Source: an uncultured Flavobacteriales bacterium
GTDB lineage: Bacteria > Bacteroidota > Bacteroidia > Flavobacteriales > BACL11
NCBI GenBank assembly: GCA_913052655.1
Contig: CAJXFN010000050.1
Location: 1-9,765, forward strand
Direction: 5' to 3'
DNA: 9,765 nt
Position 1 is the first letter of the stretch, and the number at the start of each line of letters is the position of its first letter. This document shows, in pieces, positions 1-6,260 of the stretch. The position numbers and the translations under genes are program-made. The notes under the pieces were generated by a model, which ran no database searches, was not told where the DNA came from, and was given only the letters and a program-made list of their open reading frames with translations.

Positions 1-69
1 ACTTTGTAGAAATCACTATAAACAACAAAAAAATATACCAAAAAATTACTCTAAATTAAGACGTTAGTA

Positions 70-114
70 TGTGAAAAATGGCATACTCGCTAACTTTCGT
101 TTTTCACAATTTTG
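70..114 (+). terminator. possible weak rho-independent terminator of an upstream gene
   Basis: The arms 70-78 (TGTGAAAAA) and 100-108 (TTTTTCACA) are perfectly complementary over 9 bp. In RNA the stem extends inward by a U-G, a G-C and a G-U pair (79-81 with 97-99), giving 12 pairs and a 15-nt loop. The right arm is followed by A and then TTTTG. The position, just after possible stop codons at 57-59 or 65-67, fits the end of a gene to the left. Against this, the stem has few G-C pairs and the U tract is short. Part of the same sequence can pair differently (63-71 with 82-94), so it could instead be a chance fold in AT-rich DNA. Confidence 0.35.
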
Positions 115-142
115 TATCAATATGCAGTTGTATTAATATTTA

Positions 143-174
143 ATTGTACTTTAAAATCATTAATTTTAAACTTG
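143..174 (+). promoter_or_regulatory. weaker candidate Bacteroidota promoter (distal)
   Basis: ATTG at 143-146 is followed after exactly 20 nt by TAAACTTG at 167-174. The known Bacteroidota housekeeping promoter is TTTG (often only TTG is kept) about 19-21 nt upstream of TAnnTTTG. The -33 element here keeps TTG and the -7 element has one mismatch (C for T). The predicted transcript would carry a leader of roughly 120 nt before rpsL. The -7 element lies on the left arm of the dyad at 167-184, so a protein bound there could block it. Such matches are not rare in DNA this AT-rich, so this stays a weak call. Confidence 0.2.
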
Positions 175-184
175 TTAAAGTTTA
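167..184. promoter_or_regulatory. 7-bp inverted repeat, possible operator or small hairpin
   Basis: TAAACTT (167-173) and AAGTTTA (178-184) are perfect inverted copies separated by GTTA. As DNA this is a dyad of the size bound by a dimeric regulator. As RNA it would be a 7-bp hairpin with a tetraloop, followed by UAUAUUUUCU. With only one G-C pair per arm it is a weak hairpin. It overlaps the -7 element of the distal promoter candidate and lies about 50-90 nt upstream of the better one. Its function is unknown and chance is a real alternative. Confidence 0.2.
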
Positions 185-230
185 TATTTTCTCCTAGAAA
201 ATTAATTTTATCAAAAAAAACAAACTTCCT

Positions 231-262
231 TTTCTTTATGATAATTATAATTACTACATTTG
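231..262 (+). promoter_or_regulatory. best candidate promoter for the operon (Bacteroidota -33/-7 type)
   Basis: TACATTTG at 255-262 matches the Bacteroidota -7 consensus TAnnTTTG at all six fixed positions. TTTC at 231-234, three of four matches to TTTG, lies 20 nt upstream, within the known 19-21 nt spacing. Transcription would begin a few bases after 262 and leave a leader of about 30 nt before the rpsL start at 300. It is the match nearest to the gene and the only exact -7 match I noticed upstream. The start site itself is inferred. Confidence 0.5.
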
Positions 263-299
263 CCGACCATTTTAATAAAAAATTAAGGTAAAGAAAATT

Positions 300-674
300 A
301 TGCCAACAATACAACAGTTAGTAAGACAAGGAAGAGTTAAGATAAAGAAGAAAAGTAAATCTTTAGCTTTAGACAGTTGTCCCCAAAGAAGAGGTGTATG
401 TACCAGGGTATACACAACTACACCTAAAAAACCTAATTCTGCACTTAGAAAAGTTGCTAGGGTAAGATTGACAAACGGAAATGAAGTAAACGCGTATATT
501 GGGGGAGAAGGTCATAACTTGCAAGAACACTCAATTGTTCTAGTAAGAGGTGGTAGAGTAAAAGATCTTCCTGGAGTGAGATATCATATTGTGAGAGGGG
601 CTTTAGACACCTCAGGTGTAGATGATAGAACACAAAGAAGGTCAAAATATGGAGCAAAAAGACCGAAGAAATAA
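300..674 (+). CDS. rpsL: 30S ribosomal protein S12 (uS12)
   Basis: uS12 sits at the 30S decoding centre and helps monitor codon-anticodon pairing. The 124-residue protein is full length and typical. CPQRRGVCTRVYTTTPKKPNSA spans residues 27-48, and the loop RGGRVKDLPG is at 83-92. Lys43 and Lys88 (42 and 87 without Met) are the positions where streptomycin-resistance substitutions classically occur. Both are wild type here, so this allele looks streptomycin-sensitive. Asp89 is the residue methylthiolated by RimO in other bacteria. This is the first gene of the array, 14 nt before rpsG. ATG at 300 gives the conserved start MPTI. The only purine-rich upstream motif is AAGG at 285-288, which is distant, so initiation is probably not SD-driven. 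No E. coli-style long leader or known autoregulatory element was recognised. Confidence 0.98.
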   Translation: MPTIQQLVRQGRVKIKKKSKSLALDSCPQRRGVCTRVYTTTPKKPNSALRKVARVRLTNGNEVNAYIGGEGHNLQEHSIVLVRGGRVKDLPGVRYHIVRGALDTSGVDDRTQRRSKYGAKRPKK

Positions 675-688
675 ATAGATTTTAGAAA

Positions 689-1159
689 ATGAGAAAGTCA
701 AGAGCGAAAAAAAGAATATTATTACCAGACCCAAAATTTGGTAGCGTTGAAGTTACAAGGTTTGTAAATAATCTGATGTTGGATGGTAAGAAAAGTATTG
801 CATTTAAGGTATTTTATAGTGCTTTAGATATTGTAGCTTCAAAAGTAGAAGATGAAGATGCATTAGTAGTTTGGGAAAAAGCCTTAGAAAATATTACACC
901 TCATGTAGAGGTAAGAAGTAGAAGGATTGGAGGAGCTACTTTTCAGATTCCTCAACCAGTAAGAGAGGATAGAAAGGTTTCCTTAGGAATGAAGTGGTTG
1001 ATAGCCGCGGCTAGAAATAGAAATGAAAAAACTATGGCGGTTAATTTATCATCCGAAATTATAGCGGGATATAAAGAAGAAGGAGCCGCTTACAAAAAGA
1101 AAATGGATACACATAGAATGGCTGAAGCAAATAAAGCATTCTCACATTTTAGATTTTAA
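689..1159 (+). CDS. rpsG: 30S ribosomal protein S7 (uS7)
   Basis: uS7 binds the 3' major domain of 16S rRNA, nucleates assembly of the 30S head and contacts tRNA in the E site. The 156 residues cover the whole family. The basic N-terminus MRKSRAKKR leads into PDPKFGSVEVTRFVN (from residue 13), followed by the helical core with GGATFQIPQPVR and the C-terminal helix ending in FSHFRF. In E. coli, S7 represses its own operon by binding a long rpsL-rpsG spacer. Here the spacer is only 14 nt (675-688) and cannot hold that structure, so any autoregulation must work elsewhere. There is no SD before ATG 689; the preceding bases are A-rich. fusA follows after 12 nt. Confidence 0.98.
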   Translation: MRKSRAKKRILLPDPKFGSVEVTRFVNNLMLDGKKSIAFKVFYSALDIVASKVEDEDALVVWEKALENITPHVEVRSRRIGGATFQIPQPVREDRKVSLGMKWLIAAARNRNEKTMAVNLSSEIIAGYKEEGAAYKKKMDTHRMAEANKAFSHFRF

Positions 1160-1171
1160 GAAGAAAAGAAT

Positions 1172-3280
1172 ATGGCAAAAAGGGATTTAACATATACAAG
1201 AAATATTGGAATTGCAGCTCATATTGACGCTGGAAAAACTACTACTACTGAGAGAATATTATATTATGGTGGTGTTTCTCATAAAATCGGAGAGGTTCAT
1301 GATGGTGCTGCAACAATGGATTGGATGGAACAAGAACAGGAGAGGGGTATTACTATTACTTCAGCTGCAACTACTTTAAACTGGCCCTACAGAGGTAAGG
1401 ATTACCATGTAAATATCATTGATACACCGGGTCACGTAGATTTTACTGTTGAAGTAAATAGATCACTAAGGGTGTTAGATGGATTAGTCTTTTTATTTTC
1501 TGCAGTAGATGGAGTTGAACCTCAATCTGAAACTAACTGGAGATTGGCAAATAATTATAATGTCCCAAGAATTGGTTTTGTTAATAAAATGGATAGACAA
1601 GGAGCTAATTTTCTAAATGTTTGTTCTCAAGTAAAAGAAATGTTAGGTTCACATGCATTGCCATTGCAAATTCCTATCGGGGCCGAAGAATCTTTTGAAG
1701 GTGTTGTTGATCTAATAAATTTCAGAGGTATTGTATGGAATGAGGAAGACCAAGGTATGACTTTTAAGGAGGTTGAAATTCCTGCTAACATCTTAGATGA
1801 AGCAAGAGAATATAGAGGGCAATTATTAGAAGCGGTCGCTGAATTTGATGAATCTTTAATGGAGAAGTATTTTGAGGATGAAAATTCATTAACTGAGTCA
1901 GAAATTTTATCTGCTTTAAGACAAGCTACAATTTCAGGAAAAGTTGTTCCTATGATGTGTGGTTCCGCCTTTAAAAATAAAGGTGTTCAAGCTATGTTAG
2001 ATATGGTTATGGAAATTCTTCCTTCTCCAATGGATACAGAAGGTATTGTAGGTACTAATCCTAAAACCGAGGAAGAATCAGTAAGACAACCTTCAATAGA
2101 TGAACCATTTGCTTCTTTAGCATTTAAAATTGCAACAGATCCTTATGTAGGTAGATTATGTTTTACTAGAGCATATTCTGGTAAATTAGAATCAGGTTCT
2201 TATGTATTTAATACAAGAACGAACAAAAAAGAAAGAATTTCAAGAATCTTCCAAATGCACGCTAATAAACAAAATCAGATTGATTCTTTACAAGCTGGTG
2301 ATATTGCTGCGTTAGTAGGGTTTAAAGATATTAGAACAGGAGATACTTTATGTGCAGAAAATGCTCCTATTGTATTAGAATCCATGGATTTCCCAGATCC
2401 AGTAATTGGAATTGCCGTAGAGCCAAAAACTCAAAAAGATATGGATAAATTAGGAGTTGCGCTCGCTAAACTTGCTGAAGAAGACCCAACATTTACAGTA
2501 AAAACAGATCATGATTCTGGACAGACTATTATTTCTGGAATGGGTGAATTACACTTGGATATTATTATTGATAGATTGAAGAGAGAGTTTAACGTAGAAT
2601 GTAACCAAGGTGCACCACAGGTTTCTTATAAAGAAGCTATAACACAATCTATAATTCATAGAGAAGTGTATAAGAAACAGTCAGGTGGTAGAGGTAAATT
2701 TGCTGATATAAATTTTGAATTATCGCCAGTTGACTCTGATTTTGAAGGTGAAGGGTTACAATTTATTAATGAAATTAAGGGAGGAAATATTCCAAAAGAA
2801 TATATACCATCTGTTGAGAAAGGTTTCCAAGCTGCAATGGAAAATGGTGTTCTAGCTGGTTTCCCGATAGACTCTATGAAAATAAGATTATTTGATGGTT
2901 CCTATCATGATGTTGACTCTGATGCGTTATCATTTGAATTATGTGCTAAGATTGCTTTCAAAGCTGCTGTTAAACAAGCAGGACCAGAGTTATTAGAACC
3001 AATAATGAGATTAGATGTAATAACTCCTGAAGAGAATATGGGAGATATTATTGGTGATTTAAATAGAAGAAGAGGTCAGGTTGAAGGTATGGAGGACAAA
3101 TCTGGTTCTAAATTAGTTAAAGCAAAAGTTCCTTTGTCTGAAATGTTTGGATATGTAACTGATTTAAGAACAATATCATCTGGTAGAGCAACTTCTACTA
3201 TGGAATTTTTTAATTTTCAAACTGCACCTAAAAATATAGCAGATACAGTAATATCAGAAACAACAGGAGTACAACAATAA
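1172..3280 (+). CDS. fusA: translation elongation factor G (EF-G)
   Basis: EF-G is the GTPase that drives tRNA-mRNA translocation and, with RRF, recycles ribosomes. All 702 residues are intact. The G domain has the P-loop AHIDAGKT (16-23), switch I RGITIT (58-63), DTPGH (84-88) and NKMD (138-141), so GTP hydrolysis should be normal. This separates it from divergent second EF-G paralogues of some Bacteroidota, which have altered G motifs. Domain IV carries SGGRGKF (504-510) and the tip sequence SYHDVDS with His579, which enters the decoding site during translocation. The segment before DTPGH is short (NWPYRGKDYHVN, 70-81); as I recall, many Flavobacterium EF-Gs have a longer insert there. The gene lies 12 nt after rpsG and 6 nt before rpsJ, with no tuf gene following. 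Confidence 0.98.
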   Translation: MAKRDLTYTRNIGIAAHIDAGKTTTTERILYYGGVSHKIGEVHDGAATMDWMEQEQERGITITSAATTLNWPYRGKDYHVNIIDTPGHVDFTVEVNRSLRVLDGLVFLFSAVDGVEPQSETNWRLANNYNVPRIGFVNKMDRQGANFLNVCSQVKEMLGSHALPLQIPIGAEESFEGVVDLINFRGIVWNEEDQGMTFKEVEIPANILDEAREYRGQLLEAVAEFDESLMEKYFEDENSLTESEILSALRQATISGKVVPMMCGSAFKNKGVQAMLDMVMEILPSPMDTEGIVGTNPKTEEESVRQPSIDEPFASLAFKIATDPYVGRLCFTRAYSGKLESGSYVFNTRTNKKERISRIFQMHANKQNQIDSLQAGDIAALVGFKDIRTGDTLCAENAPIVLESMDFPDPVIGIAVEPKTQKDMDKLGVALAKLAEEDPTFTVKTDHDSGQTIISGMGELHLDIIIDRLKREFNVECNQGAPQVSYKEAITQSIIHREVYKKQSGGRGKFADINFELSPVDSDFEGEGLQFINEIKGGNIPKEYIPSVEKGFQAAMENGVLAGFPIDSMKIRLFDGSYHDVDSDALSFELCAKIAFKAAVKQAGPELLEPIMRLDVITPEENMGDIIGDLNRRRGQVEGMEDKSGSKLVKAKVPLSEMFGYVTDLRTISSGRATSTMEFFNFQTAPKNIADTVISETTGVQQ

Positions 3281-3286
3281 TATATT

Positions 3287-3595
3287 ATGTCACAAAAAGT
3301 TAGAATAAAATTAAAATCGTTTGACCATAATTTGGTTGACCAATCTTCTGAAAAGATTGTAAAAACAGTTAAAACATCTGGAGCAGTTGTTAGTGGTCCA
3401 ATACCCCTTCCAACTCATAAAAAGATTTATACTGTTCTTAGATCACCTCACGTAAATAAAGAGGCGAGAGAACAATTCCAATTATCTTCACATAAAAGAT
3501 TAATGGATATATATAATGCATCATCAAAAACAATTGATGCATTAATGAAGTTAGAACTTCCTTCAGGAGTTCATGTAGAAATTAAAGTAATATAA
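3287..3595 (+). CDS. rpsJ: 30S ribosomal protein S10 (uS10, NusE)
   Basis: uS10 belongs to the 30S head and also acts as NusE, pairing with NusB in transcription antitermination and linking RNA polymerase to ribosomes. The 102 residues match the family length. IRLK-type strand 1 (residues 6-10), GPIPLPT (37-43) and the loop SPHVNKEAREQF (53-64) are all present. That loop contacts 16S rRNA and includes the region where tetracycline-class resistance changes occur in other bacteria; nothing unusual is seen there. The spacing to fusA is 6 nt (TATATT), so the str and S10 blocks are joined, unlike E. coli, where tuf and a separate S10 promoter and leader intervene. There is no SD at a useful distance from ATG 3287. 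Confidence 0.98.
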   Translation: MSQKVRIKLKSFDHNLVDQSSEKIVKTVKTSGAVVSGPIPLPTHKKIYTVLRSPHVNKEAREQFQLSSHKRLMDIYNASSKTIDALMKLELPSGVHVEIKVI

Positions 3596-3606
3596 ATAAT
3601 AATAAG

Positions 3607-4221
3607 ATGCCAGGTTTAATAGGTAAAAAAATAGGAATGACAAGTATTTTTTCTGAGGAAGGAAAAAATATTCCTTGTACAGTTCTTGAAGTTGGTCCTT
3701 GTACTGTAACTCAAATAAAAACTGAAGAGGTAGATGGTTATAATGCTGTACAGATTGGTTATGGAGAACAAAAAGATAAAAGAGTTAATAGAGCTTTAAA
3801 AGGACATTTTAATAAAGCAAATTCGCCAATGCATAAGAAATTGGTAGAGTTCAATTCATTTGAGGATGTAAATTTAGGAGATACTCTAACAACGGAATTA
3901 TTTGAAGAGGGTGATTTTGTAGAAGTTGTAGGAACTTCTAAAGGAAAAGGTTTTCAGGGAGTTGTAAAAAGACATGGTTTTGCTGGAGTAAATGATGCTA
4001 CTCATGGTCAGCATAATAGACAAAGACATCCAGGTTCAATTGGAGCCGCTTCATATCCAGCGAGAGTATTTAAAGGAATGAGAATGGCAGGTCAAACAGG
4101 AAATGCAAGAGTTAAAGTTGAAAATCTACAAATTATGAAAGTAATTACTGATAGAAATTTGATTTTAGTTAATGGTTCTGTACCGGGGGCAAATAATTCA
4201 TATATAACAATTGAGAAATAA
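3607..4221 (+). CDS. rplC: 50S ribosomal protein L3 (uL3)
   Basis: uL3 binds 23S rRNA early in 50S assembly, and its long loop reaches toward the peptidyl-transferase centre. The 204-residue protein starts with PGLIGKKIGMT (2-12). It contains SKGKGFQG (111-118) and the extension ATHGQHNRQRHPGSIGAASYP (131-151), then KGMRMAGQTG. At the position of E. coli Gln150, which PrmB methylates, this protein has Ser149, so that modification cannot occur. I recall the same GAASYPARV segment in other Bacteroidota, so this is probably lineage-wide. The gene ends in TAATG, overlapping the rplD start by one base, which suggests coupling. ATG 3607 follows an A/T-only spacer ending in AAG, with no SD. Confidence 0.98.
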   Translation: MPGLIGKKIGMTSIFSEEGKNIPCTVLEVGPCTVTQIKTEEVDGYNAVQIGYGEQKDKRVNRALKGHFNKANSPMHKKLVEFNSFEDVNLGDTLTTELFEEGDFVEVVGTSKGKGFQGVVKRHGFAGVNDATHGQHNRQRHPGSIGAASYPARVFKGMRMAGQTGNARVKVENLQIMKVITDRNLILVNGSVPGANNSYITIEK

Positions 4222-4850
4222 TGAAATTATCAGTTTATAATACAAAAGGAAAGGAAACGTCAAAGTCAGTTACTTTAAGTAAAGATGTTTTTGGTATAGA
4301 ACCAAATAATCATGCTATTTACTTAGATGTGAAACATTATTTAGCTGCACAAAGAAAAGGAACTCACAAATCAAAAGAAAGAGGAGAGATCTCGGGAAGT
4401 AGAAGAAAGCTTAGAAAGCAAAAAGGTTCGGGAGCAGCCAGGGTTGGTGATATTAAAAATCCTTTGTTTAGAGGTGGTGGTAGAGTTTTCGGTCCTCGTC
4501 CAAGAAACTATGAGTTTAAATTAAATAAAAAGGTGAAGACATTAGCTCGTAAATCAGCGCTTTCTCAAATGGCTAAAGATAAGAATATCATTGTGTTAGA
4601 GGATTTTTCTATGGATTCACCAAGTACTAAAGGATATGTTAAAATCTTATCTAATTTAGAACAAGAGAATAATAAAACTTTATTAATCCTTGCAGATTCA
4701 AATAAAAACATAATTTTGTCTTCCCGAAATTTAAAAAAGTCAAAAGTTTTAAGTGCTTCATCTTTAACAACTTACGATTTGATGAATGCTAATAAATTGA
4801 TGTTAGTTGAGTCTTCAATTAAGGAAATAGAGAAGAATTATAAAAAATAG
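4221..4850 (+). CDS. rplD: 50S ribosomal protein L4 (uL4)
   Basis: uL4 is a primary 23S rRNA binder whose extended loop lines the peptide exit tunnel together with uL22. The 209 residues include the basic loop RKQKGSGAARVGDIKNPLFRGGG (about 65-87) and then FGPRPRNY (90-97), the Bacteroidota form of this loop. A mixed alpha/beta C-terminal domain follows, including IIVLEDFSMDSPSTK (123-137). In E. coli, L4 represses the S10 operon through the rpsJ leader. No such leader exists here, because rpsJ follows fusA by 6 nt. The start codon shares its A with the rplC stop (TAATG). The gene ends with TAG, one of only two TAG stops in the window. Confidence 0.98.
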   Translation: MKLSVYNTKGKETSKSVTLSKDVFGIEPNNHAIYLDVKHYLAAQRKGTHKSKERGEISGSRRKLRKQKGSGAARVGDIKNPLFRGGGRVFGPRPRNYEFKLNKKVKTLARKSALSQMAKDKNIIVLEDFSMDSPSTKGYVKILSNLEQENNKTLLILADSNKNIILSSRNLKKSKVLSASSLTTYDLMNANKLMLVESSIKEIEKNYKK

Positions 4851-4855
4851 AAGTG

Positions 4856-5146
4856 ATGAATATTTTAATAAAACCAGTAATAACTGAAAAAATGACGGCT
4901 GAAGCGGAAAGTTTAAATCGTTTTGGTTTTGTTGTTGATAAATCTGCAAATAAAATAGAGATTAAAAAAGCAGTAGAAGAAGCATATGATGTAACTGTTG
5001 AGTCAGTTAGAACTATGGTTTGTATTGGAAAGAAAAGAACTAGAGGTACTAAATCAGGTTTTATTTCTGGAAGAACAAAGACTTATAAAAAAGCGATTGT
5101 TACTTTGTCTGAAGGGGATAGTATTGATTTTTACAGTAATATATAA
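4856..5146 (+). CDS. rplW: 50S ribosomal protein L23 (uL23)
   Basis: uL23 lies at the exit of the peptide tunnel and is the docking site for trigger factor and SRP. I chose ATG 4856, giving MNILIKPVITEKM and 96 residues, the usual length and N-terminus in this group. An in-frame GTG at 4853 would add just one Met; ATG is more likely. KPVITEK (6-12), the core LNRFGFVVDKSANKIEIKKAVE and the ending IDFYSNI are standard. The protein lacks a long loop extension. It starts 5 nt after the rplD stop, with G instead of the usual A at -3, and rplB follows after 10 nt. Confidence 0.96.
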   Translation: MNILIKPVITEKMTAEAESLNRFGFVVDKSANKIEIKKAVEEAYDVTVESVRTMVCIGKKRTRGTKSGFISGRTKTYKKAIVTLSEGDSIDFYSNI

Positions 5147-5156
5147 TTAGACGAAA

Positions 5157-5984
5157 ATGGCAGTTAGAAAATTAAAACCAAATACCCCTGGACAAAGACA
5201 TAAAGTAGCAAGGTCTTTTGATGAAGTTACAACTTCAACCCCTGAAAAGAGTTTACTAGTTAAGCAAAAAAGAACTGGAGGAAGGAATGATAGGGGTAAA
5301 ATGACTATTAGACATGTCGGAGGAGGTCATAAGCAGAGATACAGAATTATTGACTTTAAAAGAAATAAGTTTGGAATTGCTGCAAAAGTAGCTTCTATAG
5401 AATATGACCCAAATAGAACTGCATATATTGCTTTGTTAAACTATGCTGATGGAGAAAAGAGATATATTATTTCTCCAGAAGGTTTAAAAGTAGGAATGGA
5501 ATTGAATTCAGGAGAGAAAGCTCCAATCAATGTAGGAAATACATTGCCTTTGGCTAATATTCCATTAGGTACATTAATTCATAATATTGAGTTAAGACCA
5601 GCTCAGGGGGGTATTTTAGTTAGATCTGCTGGATCTTATGCACAATTAATGGCAAAAGATGGAAAGTATGCTACTATTAAACTAGCTTCTGGTGAAATTA
5701 GACAAATTTTAATGACTTGTTTAGCCACTATAGGAACAGTTTCTAACTCTCAAAACCAATTACAAGTTTCTGGTAAAGCTGGTAGGAGTAGATGGAAAGG
5801 AAGAAGACCTAGAGTAAGATCAACAGTGATGAATCCAGTTGATCATCCAATGGGAGGTGGAGAAGGAAAACATTCAGGAGGTATTCCAAGATCTAAGAAT
5901 GGCATTCCAGCTAAAGGATATAAAACAAGAAATAAGAAAAAAGCTTCAGATAAGTATATAATTGAGCGAAGAAAAAAGAATTAA
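5157..5984 (+). CDS. rplB: 50S ribosomal protein L2 (uL2)
   Basis: uL2 is one of the most conserved 50S proteins. It is needed for subunit association and for building the peptidyl-transferase centre. The 275-residue product has the N-terminal RNA-binding region with RHVGGGHKQRYRIIDFKR and YDPNRTAYIALL, then the SH3-like C-terminal half. NPVDHPMGGGEG begins at residue 226. His230 corresponds to the universally conserved His229 of E. coli numbering, important for peptidyl transfer. The following His of E. coli (DHPHGG) is Met here, a form I recall as normal in Bacteroidota. The gene begins 10 nt after rplW without an SD and ends 3 nt before rpsS. Confidence 0.98.
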   Translation: MAVRKLKPNTPGQRHKVARSFDEVTTSTPEKSLLVKQKRTGGRNDRGKMTIRHVGGGHKQRYRIIDFKRNKFGIAAKVASIEYDPNRTAYIALLNYADGEKRYIISPEGLKVGMELNSGEKAPINVGNTLPLANIPLGTLIHNIELRPAQGGILVRSAGSYAQLMAKDGKYATIKLASGEIRQILMTCLATIGTVSNSQNQLQVSGKAGRSRWKGRRPRVRSTVMNPVDHPMGGGEGKHSGGIPRSKNGIPAKGYKTRNKKKASDKYIIERRKKN

Positions 5985-5987
5985 ACT

Positions 5988-6257
5988 ATGGCAAGATCAT
6001 TAAAAAAAGGACCCTATATTCATTATAAGCTTCAAAGAAAAATTGATGCAATGAATGAAACAGGAAAGAACTCAGTAATAAAAACTTGGTCAAGGGCATC
6101 TATGATTGCTCCTGACTTTGTAGGTAAAACAATTGCTGTTCATAATGGACGACAATTTATTCCTGTTTTTATTACAGAAAACATGGTTGGTCATAAATTA
6201 GGTGAATTCTCTCCTACAAGAACTTTTAGAGGTCACGGAGGAAATAAAAAGAAATAA
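5988..6257 (+). CDS. rpsS: 30S ribosomal protein S19 (uS19)
   Basis: uS19 lies in the 30S head next to uS13, near the A-site tRNA and the B1a intersubunit bridge. The 89 residues run from MARSLKKGPY through IKTWSRASMIAPDFVGKTIAVHNG (31-54) to the signature GHKLGEFSPTRTFRGHGG (68-85) and a short basic tail. Length and motifs are typical. The start at 5988 is 3 nt after the rplB stop and has A at -3. The stop TAA (6255-6257) is followed directly by a second in-frame TAA (6258-6260), a tandem stop that also forms the whole spacer to rplV. Confidence 0.98.
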   Translation: MARSLKKGPYIHYKLQRKIDAMNETGKNSVIKTWSRASMIAPDFVGKTIAVHNGRQFIPVFITENMVGHKLGEFSPTRTFRGHGGNKKK

Positions 6258-6260
6258 TAA

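Larger units (their letters stand above)
1..299. other. AT-rich intergenic region upstream of the ribosomal operon
   Basis: This is the only long stretch without a supported gene. It is markedly richer in A and T than the operon, and all three forward frames hit a stop by position 67. Frame 3 is open from the left edge to TAA at 57-59, and frame 2 to TAG at 65-67. Either could be the tail of an upstream gene, but some 20 codons are too few to tell. Beyond that lie a 12-pair inverted repeat (70-108), a 7-bp dyad (167-184), a 12-bp palindrome (198-209) and two promoter-like sequences. The long reverse-strand open frame covering 117-314 is dominated by Asn, Ile, Lys and Phe codons, as expected from AT-rich DNA, and runs into rpsL, so I do not call it a gene. 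No tRNA or recognisable riboswitch was seen. Confidence 0.8.

Noticed and set aside
107..114. CAATTTTG as a further -7 promoter box
   Set aside because: It has no TTTG/TTG at the right distance upstream and lies on the right arm of the terminator-like repeat.
117..314. Reverse-strand open frame of 65 codons upstream of rpsL
   Set aside because: The product is almost all Asn, Ile, Lys, Phe, as expected from AT-rich DNA. It overlaps the rpsL start and the promoter candidates, and resembles no family I know.
457..657. Reverse-strand open frame inside rpsL
   Set aside because: It is antisense to a strongly conserved gene and has no independent features.
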